Assembly: GCA_902462015.1 (NCBI GenBank)
Contig: CABPZV010000137.1
Location: 1 to 5,700, forward strand
Source of the DNA: an uncultured Eubacteriales bacterium
GTDB lineage: Bacteria; Bacillota; Clostridia; Oscillospirales; CAG-272
Reading direction: 5' to 3'
Length of the DNA: 5,700 bases
Both the position numbers and the translations under genes were made by a program. Shown in pieces: positions 5,688 to 5,700 of this stretch. The first letter of the stretch is position 1; each line of letters begins with the position of its first letter. The notes below the pieces were generated by a model that saw only the letters and a list, made by a program, of their open reading frames with translations, was not told the DNA's origin and ran no database searches.

Positions 5688-5700
5688 CTGAGGAGCTAAC

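Larger units (their letters stand above)
5342..5700. other. Structured, repeat-rich stretch without a convincing gene
   Basis: No complete coding frame here carries a recognisable protein. The stretch holds the 16-bp-period array, an inverted-repeat hairpin at 5531-5550, a palindrome at 5579-5590, paired hairpins at 5604-5641 and a long inverted repeat at 5653-5687. All of these lie upstream of the minus-strand terminator at 5307-5341. It is visibly more G+C-rich than the A/T-rich DNA at 5100-5300. It may be a non-coding RNA, the end of a mobile element, or an intergenic repeat cluster. Confidence 0.6.

Overview
The window looks like a chromosomal segment from a low-to-moderate G+C Firmicute, most likely a gut-type Clostridia (Oscillospirales/Ruminococcaceae-like). 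This rests on protein style, AAAGGA-type ribosome binding sites and A/T-rich intergenic DNA, not on a marker gene.

The core, about 190-5150, is one minus-strand operon of four genes read right to left. In order they are a GldA-like ABC ATPase with an unusual ~100-residue acidic C-terminal tail, a GldF-like ABC-2 permease, a GldG-like membrane-anchored auxiliary protein, and a membrane-anchored DUF4340 protein. The ATPase and permease would form the energised membrane core. The GldG-like and DUF4340 proteins each place a large domain outside the membrane and probably handle the substrate or an envelope partner. The transported substrate is unknown, and a Firmicute of this kind would not be expected to glide in the Bacteroidetes manner. 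A weak promoter candidate lies just upstream of the ATPase (about 5145-5175). A strong intrinsic terminator (131-174) follows the DUF4340 gene. The gaps between the last three genes are 38-46 bases, but the ATPase-permease gap is 205 bases and may hide a small ORF.

The left edge (1-123) carries an open plus-strand frame, probably the 3' end of an unidentified gene convergent with the operon.

The right edge (about 5314-5700) is very different. It has no convincing complete gene, is visibly richer in G+C, and is dense in structure. From left to right it holds a minus-strand intrinsic terminator (5314-5341), a degenerate ~16-bp tandem array (5365-5564), an 8-bp-stem hairpin inside that array (5531-5550), a 12-bp palindrome (5579-5590), paired hairpins with a 16-bp offset (5604-5641), and a 14-bp-stem inverted repeat (5653-5687). 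Read on the minus strand it could be a structured non-coding RNA or the 3' end of a mobile element whose body lies outside the window. This is the least explained part of the window.
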